IMG/VR virus record: IMGVR_UViG_3300044995_000081
Coordinates: 1-45,340 of that record
From: a virus
Direction: 5' to 3' (one strand)
DNA length: 45,340 nucleotides
This document shows positions 38,301 to 45,340 of this stretch, piece by piece. Under the pieces are notes generated by a model. That model saw only the letters and a list, made by a program, of their open reading frames with translations, was not told the DNA's origin and made no database searches. The position numbers were made by a program, and so were the translations under genes. How positions within the stretch are numbered: position 1 is the first letter of the stretch; each line of letters opens with the position of its first letter.

Positions 38301-40512
38301 GTACTCTCCAACCTCTGCTCTCATAGAGGAGTTGGCTCTCGGTGACGTTGTCTTTGTAGTAAGAGAGACTGGGTCAAGGCTTGAGAGGATTGGAGGTGAG
38401 GCTGATGACATTGCCATGGCGGCATCAGGGCTGATTACTGAAGAGTTCCTCTCACAGCCGTCTTCCGAGATTGGCGAGATGAGGAAGGTTCAGGAGGTTG
38501 TATTCGCGCTTGCCAGGGAAGTGGCTGAGCTTTCGGGTGGAGACGTAGGCCTTAGGGATGTTGCCGGCAAGTACAAGCCATCCATGGAGGCTATAGAGAT
38601 TATGCGTTCCATGGGTTGGGTTGACCCTGAGGACGCCCACAGCATGGCTAATGCCGATGACATGTCTATCTCCGATGTGGAGAAGCTCATTCGAGCAAAG
38701 GTCGGTCGAAAGGCGTCCACTATGATCGAGAACGACCTTGCCCGCAACGTAGACGCCATCCGCAACGCAATTCGTGAGGTTGACGCCGAAATTCAAAGAG
38801 TCCATGACAAGGTCATTTCTGAACTGCAGGCAGAAGGAAAGCTGCCGGACACCCTTGTAGAAGACAAGCTCAAGGAAGGAGAGGAGAAGAAGGGCGATCT
38901 CGTCAGGTTGGTGGAATCAGAAGATGGCGGGTTCGAGATTGTCGTCATAGAACCAGAGGCTGAGGCGAAGAAGGATGACGAAGAAAAGACGCCATTCGAG
39001 AAAGAGCCGGAGCAGAAGCCGAAGAACATTCCGAAATGGCTGGAAAATGCCAACGTTAAGATAACAGCCAGGAAAGAGAGCCAGGAAGAAGTCAAGCCAG
39101 ATGCAAAAGACACGATTGAATACCGCCTTGCGACTAACGAGGAGTACCAGAGGCTGCTAAACGCGAAGTCAAAGCTAACTGGATATATTCGACGCCTTGA
39201 GTATCTTCGCTCTATGATTGGCACAAACAGTGAGGGGCTTGCAAATGCGGCAAGGAAAGGCCTCAACACACAGAAGAATGAGAGACTTGCAGAATACGAC
39301 TCTCGCATGAAGCGCGTCATGAGCGATATAAACGCAGGTCGCAGCGACATGCCAGCAAAGGCGCGAGAGGCGATGAAAGATGTTAGGATTTTAGGCCTTG
39401 ATGAGTACTTTAAGCAGGCATTTGACGCACAGCGGAAAGCCAGGCAAAACACTGTAGATATGCTTGCTGCTGTTGCCGACCTGGTAAAGCACGATACATT
39501 CATGGTGAAGATGTCACAGAAGAAGACTCTCACAGAGGAAGACGTTACGCTGATTAGGATGAGGGCTGTACAGATGCTCAGCCTGCTAAACTCTGCCGTA
39601 AGGTCAAAAACCATTTCCAGGGAAAGCCTGTTAGACGCCTCAAAGAGGGTGGAGGCTGTGTCTGCAATCGCGCCGCATTTGAACGCATGGGTGGTGGCTG
39701 GCCCGTCTGTCCATCACATGAAAACAAAGGTGGAGGTATCCGGACAGGCTAGGTCCACAGCAGCCAGTAAGAACAAGGGAGATAAGGGCAAGAAGTACAT
39801 AAAGACATCCATCGTACTAAGGTCGCTTCACAACCCAAACGTCACCATGTCCGTGGAAGCGCCGACTATGGACATGGAGGCTAAGCCAGAAAAGGTTGTC
39901 AACACAGGTCTAAAGTTCATACATCCTATTGTGATATCGAATGAGGGTGGGCAAACAGTTCTGAGGGTAAGGAACCTGCTCTCAGAGGCTATCGAGAAAA
40001 TGACCGGAGGCCCTGCTCAGCCGATGATTTACCCCGGGGCCAACAATGTGCACACCCACGTATACTCGGCGATGTTCAACGCTCTCTCAGAAGGAAGGCT
40101 TCACGAAGTGGTATCCGAGGCCCGCAAGGCGCCGAAAAGCATACTTGGGGCCGCCATTAGAGAGGCCGCAGATCTAGTAAGTGACGTATACAAGAGCAGA
40201 TATCGCGCATTTTCGGAAGGCTCTGGAGGATTGGAGAAGTTGCGCGATATCTTTGGCGACGAGGCTACAATCCAATCCCTTATATTTACCGGGAACGTTA
40301 AGTACGATTTCGAGGCTGGTGTTGCATACGTTACGCCAGAGGAAGGAGGAAAGCCCGAGCGCATCAAGGCAACTGCAGAGCAGGCAATGCTGCTCAGGAT
40401 GCTGAGGAACAGACTGTCTTCTGTTGTGGCAGACTACGCGAAGGCTGCCGCAATATCGAAGAATATCGCCGACGCTGTAGGCGGCGTAACAACAGATGTG
40501 AGGTTCTGCTAG
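35320..40512 (+). CDS. Giant internal virion/polyvalent protein (1730 residues)
   Basis: Nearly all helical, with long coiled-coil-like stretches (AKAAVKRAEKELEIARKAA, RKAVEAETKALLKQIPERLF), a mixed alpha/beta central part, an acidic linker at about residues 1210-1245 (EAEAKKDDEEKTPFEKEPEQ) and further helices. No catalytic motif is recognised, and no polymerase, protease or ART signature was found on reading. It lies between two other giant genes and starts one base after the previous stop. Probably a head-internal protein delivered with the DNA. One degenerate palindrome (TTGCAACATTGCAA) is near the start. Confidence 0.65.
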   Translation: MSACRDPHAKEVASEALSILRRFYSPEEMLQGERIDRTVASVLRARGVPEDMAPKYAAAVRSVIAEVARRSGVKRAEFKEGGENLIALSRHGGYEWKLGTLVKRGSTDRAALIRKGAKVVDLVERRRQEIRDKIAHEVKSLSEYLKRIEGFVPMSDMTAADIIASEDVPKEIRDALAARMKAVLDAKKKLATLQNATPRKKRTEAYKQQIAQAKAAVKRAEKELEIARKAAVRNSVEEEWLRALNTPDISNATRRALERRGNRIKELEQQLKALDDDAVKSELIDAVLSVGGRPSVAWNVFLAHHSPHEVLRALQGYTVTRKVTREVEAKKTTVVNIETGEEIEVEQPSGRKTKTEIQQVQISRERAFREFMIDAYGLTEIEASKKEGESFEEYVHRMVRMAAARIIKSSQADIIVAHSDAIVLNPAALGGYVSRDMSDTESRQIAVEEIISKRAGKPVNEMSSSEIRRTYENELGATAHKAWGLSKKEAELLASTLDITRSDKEIRAARIRARERVVSDLSANFEDIKEQITDLIKAKVSGDMEEYYNKYTEKLYRGWKISDKERAGDINQARKAVEAETKALLKQIPERLFKKKVKDPESHEKEIGATALRIIAGEISSRDSFIVQEIEMLRKAYKESNTNQKDSALAAEMATKVDMTAEEVLYLLESPLRYAIAGEDITFGSAEGYRGVHMSHSFVDSPMRLYRVMQGFERSLKNARITVQRATLDDGTVVFDAIFSADPGSPWEEMDGEIIGTASTPEMAKIFALAGLHRRIFQSAAQLGIRGRALETIVGEPEESDIVGSAISDILLHDNFEFAMFRLARAAYLNPNNTDAIELYTRLYAQLPSTVAIYYPAPATLTQDPGNFVSLLNQKLAMLSDTARADTILTDPADGDVDVESYHGTLHAVRLEKGLNEILKRVATVAPASWERESYNLNEFLTDITQYIEGFDQELGQKIARKYTYIDDEGNIRWKESLIDALYQHGRFGEKAYMYSPTSALIEELALGDVVFVVRETGSRLERIGGEADDIAMAASGLITEEFLSQPSSEIGEMRKVQEVVFALAREVAELSGGDVGLRDVAGKYKPSMEAIEIMRSMGWVDPEDAHSMANADDMSISDVEKLIRAKVGRKASTMIENDLARNVDAIRNAIREVDAEIQRVHDKVISELQAEGKLPDTLVEDKLKEGEEKKGDLVRLVESEDGGFEIVVIEPEAEAKKDDEEKTPFEKEPEQKPKNIPKWLENANVKITARKESQEEVKPDAKDTIEYRLATNEEYQRLLNAKSKLTGYIRRLEYLRSMIGTNSEGLANAARKGLNTQKNERLAEYDSRMKRVMSDINAGRSDMPAKAREAMKDVRILGLDEYFKQAFDAQRKARQNTVDMLAAVADLVKHDTFMVKMSQKKTLTEEDVTLIRMRAVQMLSLLNSAVRSKTISRESLLDASKRVEAVSAIAPHLNAWVVAGPSVHHMKTKVEVSGQARSTAASKNKGDKGKKYIKTSIVLRSLHNPNVTMSVEAPTMDMEAKPEKVVNTGLKFIHPIVISNEGGQTVLRVRNLLSEAIEKMTGGPAQPMIYPGANNVHTHVYSAMFNALSEGRLHEVVSEARKAPKSILGAAIREAADLVSDVYKSRYRAFSEGSGGLEKLRDIFGDEATIQSLIFTGNVKYDFEAGVAYVTPEEGGKPERIKATAEQAMLLRMLRNRLSSVVADYAKAAAISKNIADAVGGVTTDVRFC
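35888..35901. repeat. Degenerate palindrome copy 7 (TTGCAACATTGCAA)
   Basis: One mismatch from the 14-bp palindrome and the same right flank (AAA). It lies 6.25 kb after copy 6. Confidence 0.4.
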
Positions 40513-40513
40513 T

Positions 40514-43500
40514 ATGTCAACTAAGTGTGGAGTTTATACGCAGCATCAAGTGGTAGACGCCTACCTCAACTGGCTGCAAGGCAAAGCAGCAGCTGACGGC
40601 ATGGCGGTCACAGAAGACATGACATTGTCAGGCGAGCTAGCGTCAGAGTTCTCTGCATATTTCAAGGAACTTACTGGAGTAGAGCTAGACGAGAAGACAT
40701 TGATGCAGGTCATGATTGCCGCCTCCGAACGATTCAACGTAGAGAGGCGTTACTGGGGAACCAGGAGGGAGACTCTGGCTGTTGAGAGGATCGAGTCCAG
40801 TGACTACATATCTTACCGTCAGGCAGCCAGAATCCTGGAAAAGAAGCTGAATGCTGCGTACCACAAAGGTGATTGGCCTTACCTCAAGGCGATTTATCAG
40901 TCGTTGCTAGGCGGTAACAGAGTCAGCCGCGCTCTCAACTTCATCCAAGTGTCCCATGCCAATAGGCCTACCAGGGTCTTGGAGGAGATGGGCGCTACAT
41001 TCCTATCCAGAAAAGAGATAGTAGAGATGTTAAGAGAGCTGGAGCCACAGCTAGAGCAGATGGCAGGGAAAAAGCTCTCTATGGTTGGTTACCAGAAGCT
41101 CCTGTTTAGGGTCGCCTATTTGAACCCTACCTGGCTCAAGACCAACTACTCCGTCTTGTACGACCTGGTCATGCACGCTGTAGGCCCTCTCCACGAGGCT
41201 ATCAATGAATACGCAATTAATGCCAGGAAGCTTTTATCACTTCCAACTCATGAGAGGGTGAGGGAGCTTTCCATAGACTCCGACTTTTCTATTCGTGACA
41301 CCGCAGAGTCCCTGGAGAGGCCTAGGGGATATGTCAAGAATCTGGTTGCTAAGTTCCTGACGGAAATGTCCGACCGTCAGTTCGAGGCAATCCAGGCCTA
41401 CAGGTACATGCTTTCAGTTACTGGGAAGAAGATGCCTCCAGCGAGATATGACTTTGAGATTCAGCTTCGTCTCATGAATGGTAGGGACAGAAGGCTTGCG
41501 CAGGTCATCGCGTTAGGCATCCCCAACCCAGAGACGGGAACATTTATGACAGGAGGTGGATTGGCGTGGTTGATGGAGCCACTCGCCAATGCTGGCGAGA
41601 ACACTGAAGAGGTAGCGCGAGACGCCATCATGTACATGGTGGCACTGCGCACGCAGGAGCTCCACAGGTTACATGCAGAGAGGCAGACCCGACAGGCTCT
41701 TCTCGAGAGGACGGCAGATGAGCCTCCAGAATCGTTGCCAGAGGCTGCTGACACCTTATCCGGCATCGGAAGTGAAATCGAGACTGAGTTAGAGGCTGCC
41801 AAGGCAATCATTGACCACATCAAAGAGAAGTATGGCGAGAGCGTGAAGCACTTAGAGGAGGCTCACGCCCGTTACGTGGAGTGGTCACGAGCTCTCTTGC
41901 ACTACGCGCAGAAGAGGAACTACATTAGCAAGGCTGACTTTGACACAATGACGAGAGGCTCTGAGTACTACGTAGCCCTTCTCAGAGTCATCGCCGACCC
42001 GGTATCTGAAGGCGAGGGCGAGGATGTCCTGAAGGCAGTTATTGAGTCCAGGCAATCTTCCAGCAGCGGCCTCATGGGAGCCACGGAGGTCTTGAGAAGG
42101 CTGCAGGGAAGCGCGAAAGAGATTCAGAACCCTTATGTGAGCCTCATCCAGATGACTCAAAGGATTATGGACGAGGTAGACAGGAACGCAGTAAAAGCTG
42201 CCTTCCTCATGCCCATCCTTCCTGATGGGGTCCTGCCCATTAACGCAGCCAACGCTTCTGAGGAGGAGCTCTATGATGAACTCAACTTCAACGCCACGCT
42301 GTTTGGAAGCATAGCCAGGCCTGTCAGCTCCTCAGCCAAGATTACAAAGAACGTCATTGAAGTAAGGCTCCCAACTAAGGACGGGTCTGTCGTAAAGACT
42401 CTCTGGCACATCCCAGACGCTGACTTAGCGGCAGCCCTCGGGCCTGGAACAAAGCTTGATAACAAGGCGGCAAGGGCCGTGGCGGCAGTCATTACGATGG
42501 TACGCAACATGTACACGAAGAACCCTCAGTTCGTCATCAGGAACTTGTTCAGGGATGTGCAGTCTGCGAACCTCATGTTTGGGACTTTGGCACCGGCACA
42601 TGCATCTGTCATGAGCATGTTCCGTGAAGCCAGGGAAATGTACCGCGCCAACAAGGTACAGGGTAACAGGAACTCCCTCTGGAGGACGATGGAGCTATGG
42701 GGAGGCGGGCAGTTCGGCTACTTCATGACCGACCCAGGCTCATACAAGAAGATGTTGATTGACGCTATCAAGCAGAGTGGCGGCAACATCAACGTCGTAG
42801 TCCCGCACAACATGTTACGAAGCTTCCTTGACAAGTTGGAAGGCGTTATGGCTTCCACAGAGTCTGCGAGTAGGCTTGCAGCCTTCAACAGGCACAAGGA
42901 GGATTACATCAGGAAGCACGGAAACGACCCAGACTTCGAGATTGCTGATGCGTACTACTACGCAGCCTACAAAGCAAGGAGTCTCACGGACTTTGCCGTA
43001 GCCGGATCCACGATTAAGCTGCTCAACTACTTCGTCCCGTTCCTAAATGCAGGAGTGCAGGGCCTGAAGGCAGAGTGGAGGACGATAACGACTGGCAGGG
43101 GGTTCGCCAGAATCATGGCGTACAACCTCATTGGTGCTGCCATAGAGGGGCTTTGGAACGAGTGGCAGGACGCCACCGAAGAGCTTGCCACACTGCCAAT
43201 GTGGAGGAAGCTCACGTTCTGGAACTTCAAGATAGGGAATCTGTGGATTATGGTGCCCAAGCCCTTTGGGCTTTTCGCGGCTCCTTCTTACTTCTTCCAG
43301 ACAGGGCTTATCAAGTACCACGCATCCAGAATGCCAGAGGGTTCCGGGGAGCGGATGTCCATCGAGACTGCGCTAAACATCGAGATGGCCAAAGGCGTGA
43401 ACCCGTATTCCCTCTACAGGCATCTCTACTACGCTATCAGCCCTTTAGATGTGGACTTGCTTGCCCCTCCAGGAATCAGCCCTCTCGTGTTCAACTACGA

Positions 43501-44080
43501 CGCATTCCGTGACAGGCCAATCGTCCCGGATTACGAGCAGGAGCAGGCGGTTGATGAGAGGAAGGGCACCAAGTACTCCTCGAAGATTTCCCAGATGCTA
43601 TCTTCGGCTGTATCAAGTATGGGTATTGGGTTAGACCCTCGGAACATTGACGTTGCGATTAGCGAGTTCTTTGGGTGGTACGGCAAGGTAGCTGTATCCA
43701 TGACGAGGGAATACGTGGACCCACTTCCTGTTATGGGTCTTGGGTGGTTAGGTCGTTCTGCGGGCGGCATTTCCCCTCAAGCGCAGATGGCTATGCAAAT
43801 GGCAAGGAGGTTTTCGTCTGCAGGCTTTGAAGCAGATAGCGATACTGATGATGAGGGAATGACTCCTGCGGGAGTTTCCAAGGCATACATGGAAGTGTCC
43901 AAGATGTTCCAGGACATGTACACCAAGGCTTCTTCCTCGGCAGAGAAAGAGAGAATAGCCAGGGATTACAGGATTTTCGCTGCATCCCTGGCTAATCTAT
44001 TCTTCGCAATTGAGGAGCCTGCGTCCACTGTCCAGAAAGTCAAGAAGGAAGTGGACTACAGCATTTACAAAAGCAACTAG
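40514..44080 (+). CDS. Large polyvalent-type virion protein (1188 residues)
   Basis: The segment from about residue 669, KNPQFVIRNLFRDVQSANLMFG, followed by TASRLAAF-like and DFAVAGSTIKLLNYFVPFLNAGVQG (about 835-860), resembles the large polyvalent protein-associated domain LPD38 region of podovirus giant proteins. N- and middle parts are helical (LHRLHAERQTRQALLERT). The C-terminal part has aromatic patches (WRKLTFWNFKIGNLWIMVPKPFGLF) that could contact membrane. Proteins of this class are carried in the virion and delivered to the host. It is the last rightward gene and its end overlaps the convergent RNase H gene by four bases. The exact function is unknown. Confidence 0.7.
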   Translation: MSTKCGVYTQHQVVDAYLNWLQGKAAADGMAVTEDMTLSGELASEFSAYFKELTGVELDEKTLMQVMIAASERFNVERRYWGTRRETLAVERIESSDYISYRQAARILEKKLNAAYHKGDWPYLKAIYQSLLGGNRVSRALNFIQVSHANRPTRVLEEMGATFLSRKEIVEMLRELEPQLEQMAGKKLSMVGYQKLLFRVAYLNPTWLKTNYSVLYDLVMHAVGPLHEAINEYAINARKLLSLPTHERVRELSIDSDFSIRDTAESLERPRGYVKNLVAKFLTEMSDRQFEAIQAYRYMLSVTGKKMPPARYDFEIQLRLMNGRDRRLAQVIALGIPNPETGTFMTGGGLAWLMEPLANAGENTEEVARDAIMYMVALRTQELHRLHAERQTRQALLERTADEPPESLPEAADTLSGIGSEIETELEAAKAIIDHIKEKYGESVKHLEEAHARYVEWSRALLHYAQKRNYISKADFDTMTRGSEYYVALLRVIADPVSEGEGEDVLKAVIESRQSSSSGLMGATEVLRRLQGSAKEIQNPYVSLIQMTQRIMDEVDRNAVKAAFLMPILPDGVLPINAANASEEELYDELNFNATLFGSIARPVSSSAKITKNVIEVRLPTKDGSVVKTLWHIPDADLAAALGPGTKLDNKAARAVAAVITMVRNMYTKNPQFVIRNLFRDVQSANLMFGTLAPAHASVMSMFREAREMYRANKVQGNRNSLWRTMELWGGGQFGYFMTDPGSYKKMLIDAIKQSGGNINVVVPHNMLRSFLDKLEGVMASTESASRLAAFNRHKEDYIRKHGNDPDFEIADAYYYAAYKARSLTDFAVAGSTIKLLNYFVPFLNAGVQGLKAEWRTITTGRGFARIMAYNLIGAAIEGLWNEWQDATEELATLPMWRKLTFWNFKIGNLWIMVPKPFGLFAAPSYFFQTGLIKYHASRMPEGSGERMSIETALNIEMAKGVNPYSLYRHLYYAISPLDVDLLAPPGISPLVFNYDAFRDRPIVPDYEQEQAVDERKGTKYSSKISQMLSSAVSSMGIGLDPRNIDVAISEFFGWYGKVAVSMTREYVDPLPVMGLGWLGRSAGGISPQAQMAMQMARRFSSAGFEADSDTDDEGMTPAGVSKAYMEVSKMFQDMYTKASSSAEKERIARDYRIFAASLANLFFAIEEPASTVQKVKKEVDYSIYKSN

Positions 44081-44919
44081 CTCATCCCGGAGTTTGTGAA
44101 GAACTCGATGGCTTGTTCGAGTTCCATTTCTTTCGGGAAGAGCAGCGCATATCTCCTCATATCTGGGATGAGTCTCTCTTCGGCGAGCTTCATGTGCCAG
44201 CAGATGTTTCCGAAGGCACCTGCTTCACATGAGCATTCCAGAGCTTTCTTGGCTCTGGCATCTACCACGACTTCATGCCTCAGCCCTGGTCTGGAGCGTG
44301 AGGCTACCACGTACTTCACCCTGCCCTTCCCGAATGGGACTGGCATGGACAAGTTCGCGGGTTCCGGTGTTTCCTGTTCGAGCATCTCATCGAAGGTAAG
44401 GTTGACAAGCTCCTCTACGGCCTTGTCTCTTACAACTCCTCTCTTCAGAGATGACCTAAGTGACGTTTTTGCTAGTGCTCTCATAGGGTCCATGTCATTT
44501 TCTCCATGGTTCCCATGTTCCACCTCGCTTGCTTCTTGCTTGTCAAGGGCTTTTATGCGCGACCTTGTCAATCTACCCTTCGATGGGTCTGCGGCATTCT
44601 CATCCGCTGGCACATACTGAAGCAGTGGCTTCTTCTCCTGGTAGAGTTCTCTTGCCTTGGTAACGAGGTCAAGGTTAGCGGTTCCTTGGTAGGTGCCATC
44701 CGTTACCCTGATGGCGTACTCCGAGTCTCCGCAGATGGCATCCCCAGGCTCGCACATCTCGAGAGCCTTAATCAAAGCGGTGAGCTCAGCCCTGTTGTTC
44801 GTCTGAGCGCCTTCAACAGGGTAGCAAATTAGGTCAATTCCGTCAAATACGTATGCTTCAGCGGAAGCATCCGATGAACCGTTTGCTAGGCAAACTCCGT
44901 CAAAGTAGATGGTTCTCAT
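44077..44919 (-). CDS. RNase HI-like domain fused to SWIM zinc finger
   Basis: Residues 1-115 form an RNase H fold with the catalytic acids in place: IYFDG (Asp7), TNNRAEL (Glu45), GDSEY (Asp65) and ENAADPSKG (Asp111). These enzymes cut RNA in RNA:DNA hybrids, for example primers or R-loops. Residues about 226-242, ALECSCEAGAFGNICWH, fit a SWIM finger (CxC-x8-CxH; Cys229, Cys231, Cys240, His242), a zinc DNA/protein-binding motif. A basic linker joins them. The start is set by GGAGGAAACAAC on the minus strand. It is the only leftward gene at the right end and is convergent with the 1188-residue gene. Likely a role in replication or transcription clean-up. Confidence 0.85.
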   Translation of the reverse strand: MRTIYFDGVCLANGSSDASAEAYVFDGIDLICYPVEGAQTNNRAELTALIKALEMCEPGDAICGDSEYAIRVTDGTYQGTANLDLVTKARELYQEKKPLLQYVPADENAADPSKGRLTRSRIKALDKQEASEVEHGNHGENDMDPMRALAKTSLRSSLKRGVVRDKAVEELVNLTFDEMLEQETPEPANLSMPVPFGKGRVKYVVASRSRPGLRHEVVVDARAKKALECSCEAGAFGNICWHMKLAEERLIPDMRRYALLFPKEMELEQAIEFFTNSGMS

Positions 44920-44943
44920 GTTGTTTCCTCCGGGTTAGAAGGC

Positions 44944-44972
44944 AGTATACCCGATTTGCAAGTCCAGGGCAA
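44944..44972 (-). promoter_or_regulatory. Sigma70-like promoter of the RNase H-SWIM gene
   Basis: On the minus strand TTGCCC (44972-44967), a 17-base spacer, and TATACT (44949-44944) lie upstream of GGAGG and the ATG at 44919. The same 17-base spacing and TATAC -10 style occur in the capsid promoter. Confidence 0.6.
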
Positions 44973-44994
44973 ATCCAGAATTGCCGTTTTTTGC

Positions 44995-45011
44995 CGCCTA
45001 GAAGGCGCGTA
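44995..45011. repeat. Inverted repeat CGCCT-AGA-AGGCG followed by CGTA
   Basis: CGCCT (44995-44999) and AGGCGCGTA (45003-45011) match the arms of the capsid-promoter spacer repeat (CGCCT and AGGCGCGTA at 18826 and 18836), differing mainly in loop length. Possible second operator for the same regulator. Confidence 0.5.
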
Positions 45012-45129
45012 GCGCGCAGATAGGCGCGAAGGGGTGTTCTGATAGGGGCAAGACAGGAAAAGGGCTTCTACGGGGCTTTTAGAAGGCAAATCCAGTATTT
45101 GGGCATTTTTGATTGTGTGTGGTGTAGGC

Positions 45130-45172
45130 AAGAAAGAAAGAAAGAAAGTAAGCAAAGAAAGAAAGAAAGAAG
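45130..45172. repeat. AAAG/GAAA tetranucleotide microsatellite
   Basis: About eight tandem AAAG-type units broken once by GTAAGC. Non-coding and at the edge of the AT-rich terminal region. Confidence 0.8.
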
Positions 45173-45186
45173 CTAGATCTCTTAAC

Positions 45187-45257
45187 AGGCCTGCTAGGCC
45201 TTAAATCCCTTCACAGAAATCTCTTAACAGAGATTTCTGCTCAGGCCTTTAAGGCCT
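45187..45257. repeat. Cluster of inverted repeats near the right end
   Basis: AGGCCT-GCT-AGGCCT at 45187-45201; CAGAAATCTC (45214-45223) pairing with GAGATTTCTG (45230-45239) around TTAACA; AGGCCTT-T-AAGGCCT at 45243-45257. CTCTTAACAG occurs twice (from 45179 and 45221). They may be terminators reading right or a terminus structure. Confidence 0.65.
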
Positions 45258-45263
45258 AAGACC

Positions 45264-45340
45264 AAAAAAAAAAAAAAAAAAAAAATAAAAATTATGTGTG
45301 TAAAAAAAAAAAAAAAAAAATTAATATAAAATTAATAAAA
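45264..45340. other. AT-only terminal sequence with two long poly(A) runs
   Basis: 22 A residues at 45264-45285 and 19 at 45302-45320, with AT-rich text between and after. Composition is unlike the roughly balanced rest of the window. No gene. It could be a library or assembly artefact at a contig end or a true low-complexity terminus. Confidence 0.7.

Larger units (their letters stand above)
44936..45095. repeat. Short direct repeats upstream of the RNase H gene
   Basis: TAGAAGGC occurs at 44936, 44999 and 45080, and GGCAAATCCAG at 44968 and 45085. Together with the 44995 inverted repeat they form an iteron-like non-coding cluster. Regulatory sites or an origin are possible. Confidence 0.5.

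Noticed and set aside
38793-39614. A 273-codon minus-strand frame in the 1730-residue gene
   Set aside because: It is a serine/phenylalanine-rich shadow of a lysine/glutamate-rich helical protein. No start signal.
35320-40512. A virion RNA polymerase of N4 or crAss type in the giant proteins
   Set aside because: No polymerase motif (such as an Asp triad DxDxD or T7-type motifs) was found by reading. Only size and position are similar.
44916-45155. A 79-codon minus-strand frame ending in ATGA overlap with the RNase H gene
   Set aside because: Its two ILDLP repeats simply reflect the DNA repeat GGCAAATCCAG, and it spans the likely promoter. No ribosome site at its start. Not impossible, but unsupported.
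1-45340. CRISPR arrays, insertion sequences and attachment sites
   Set aside because: No regularly spaced direct repeats with spacers, no transposase and no integrase or tRNA-end duplication was found.

Overview
The window reads as the greater part of a tailed phage (or prophage) genome of the short-tailed, podovirus-like type. Evidence is a linear run of terminase, portal, scaffold, HK97-type capsid, head-tail adaptor, nozzle-like tail protein and three giant internal-virion proteins, with no sheath, tape measure or tail tube. Arginine is mostly AGG/AGA and genes commonly overlap by ATGA or TAATG, often behind GGAGG ribosome sites. AGR-rich arginine usage is common in thermophile genomes, so a hot-environment host is a guess only. 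No host gene, integrase or tRNA was seen. The left edge cuts a gene. The right edge runs into AT-rich homopolymer sequence that may be a true terminus or an assembly artefact.

Layout. 1-3190 (+): a truncated gene, two unknown proteins, a Dam-type methylase, and a lysis-like set (lytic transglycosylase, CHAP hydrolase, membrane-anchored coiled coil, two-helix holin candidate). 3250-4929 (-): four overlapping genes including a winged-helix protein and a ParB-like protein. 4930-10830 (+): an accessory region holding a MoxR-type AAA+ ATPase, a VWA protein, a zinc-finger protein and several small genes. It is divided into transcription units by strong hairpins and by a repeated bipartite element, GGCTCAC-N16/17-TGCGAA. 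10840-12763 (+): a GT-skewed tail/adhesin cassette ending in a polyglycine protein. 12760-22700 (+): packaging and head genes (small terminase candidate, a large terminase split over two frames, a tandem GroES-like protein, portal, scaffold, decoration protein, capsid, adaptor). 22702-25726: tail nozzle and a C1q-like fibre protein. 25726-44080: ejection proteins, including giants of 2383, 1730 and 1188 residues. 44077-44919 (-): an RNase H-SWIM fusion. 44920-45340: non-coding, with a promoter, short repeats, hairpins and poly(A).

Working together. The bipartite element probably starts four units (5058-9084, 9316-9830, 9985-10221, 10468-10710), three of them followed at once by a GC-rich hairpin. 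The capsid operon has its own sigma70-like promoter with an inverted repeat in the spacer and almost no leader. A palindrome, GCAATATTGCAAR, occurs six times in the same orientation, spread from 2.9 to 29.6 kb in coding and non-coding DNA. A ParB-like protein encoded here is a candidate reader. The clearest candidates for undescribed biology are this palindrome, the bipartite element, the MoxR-VWA module under its control, the tandem co-chaperonin between terminase and portal, and the three-frame terminase locus.
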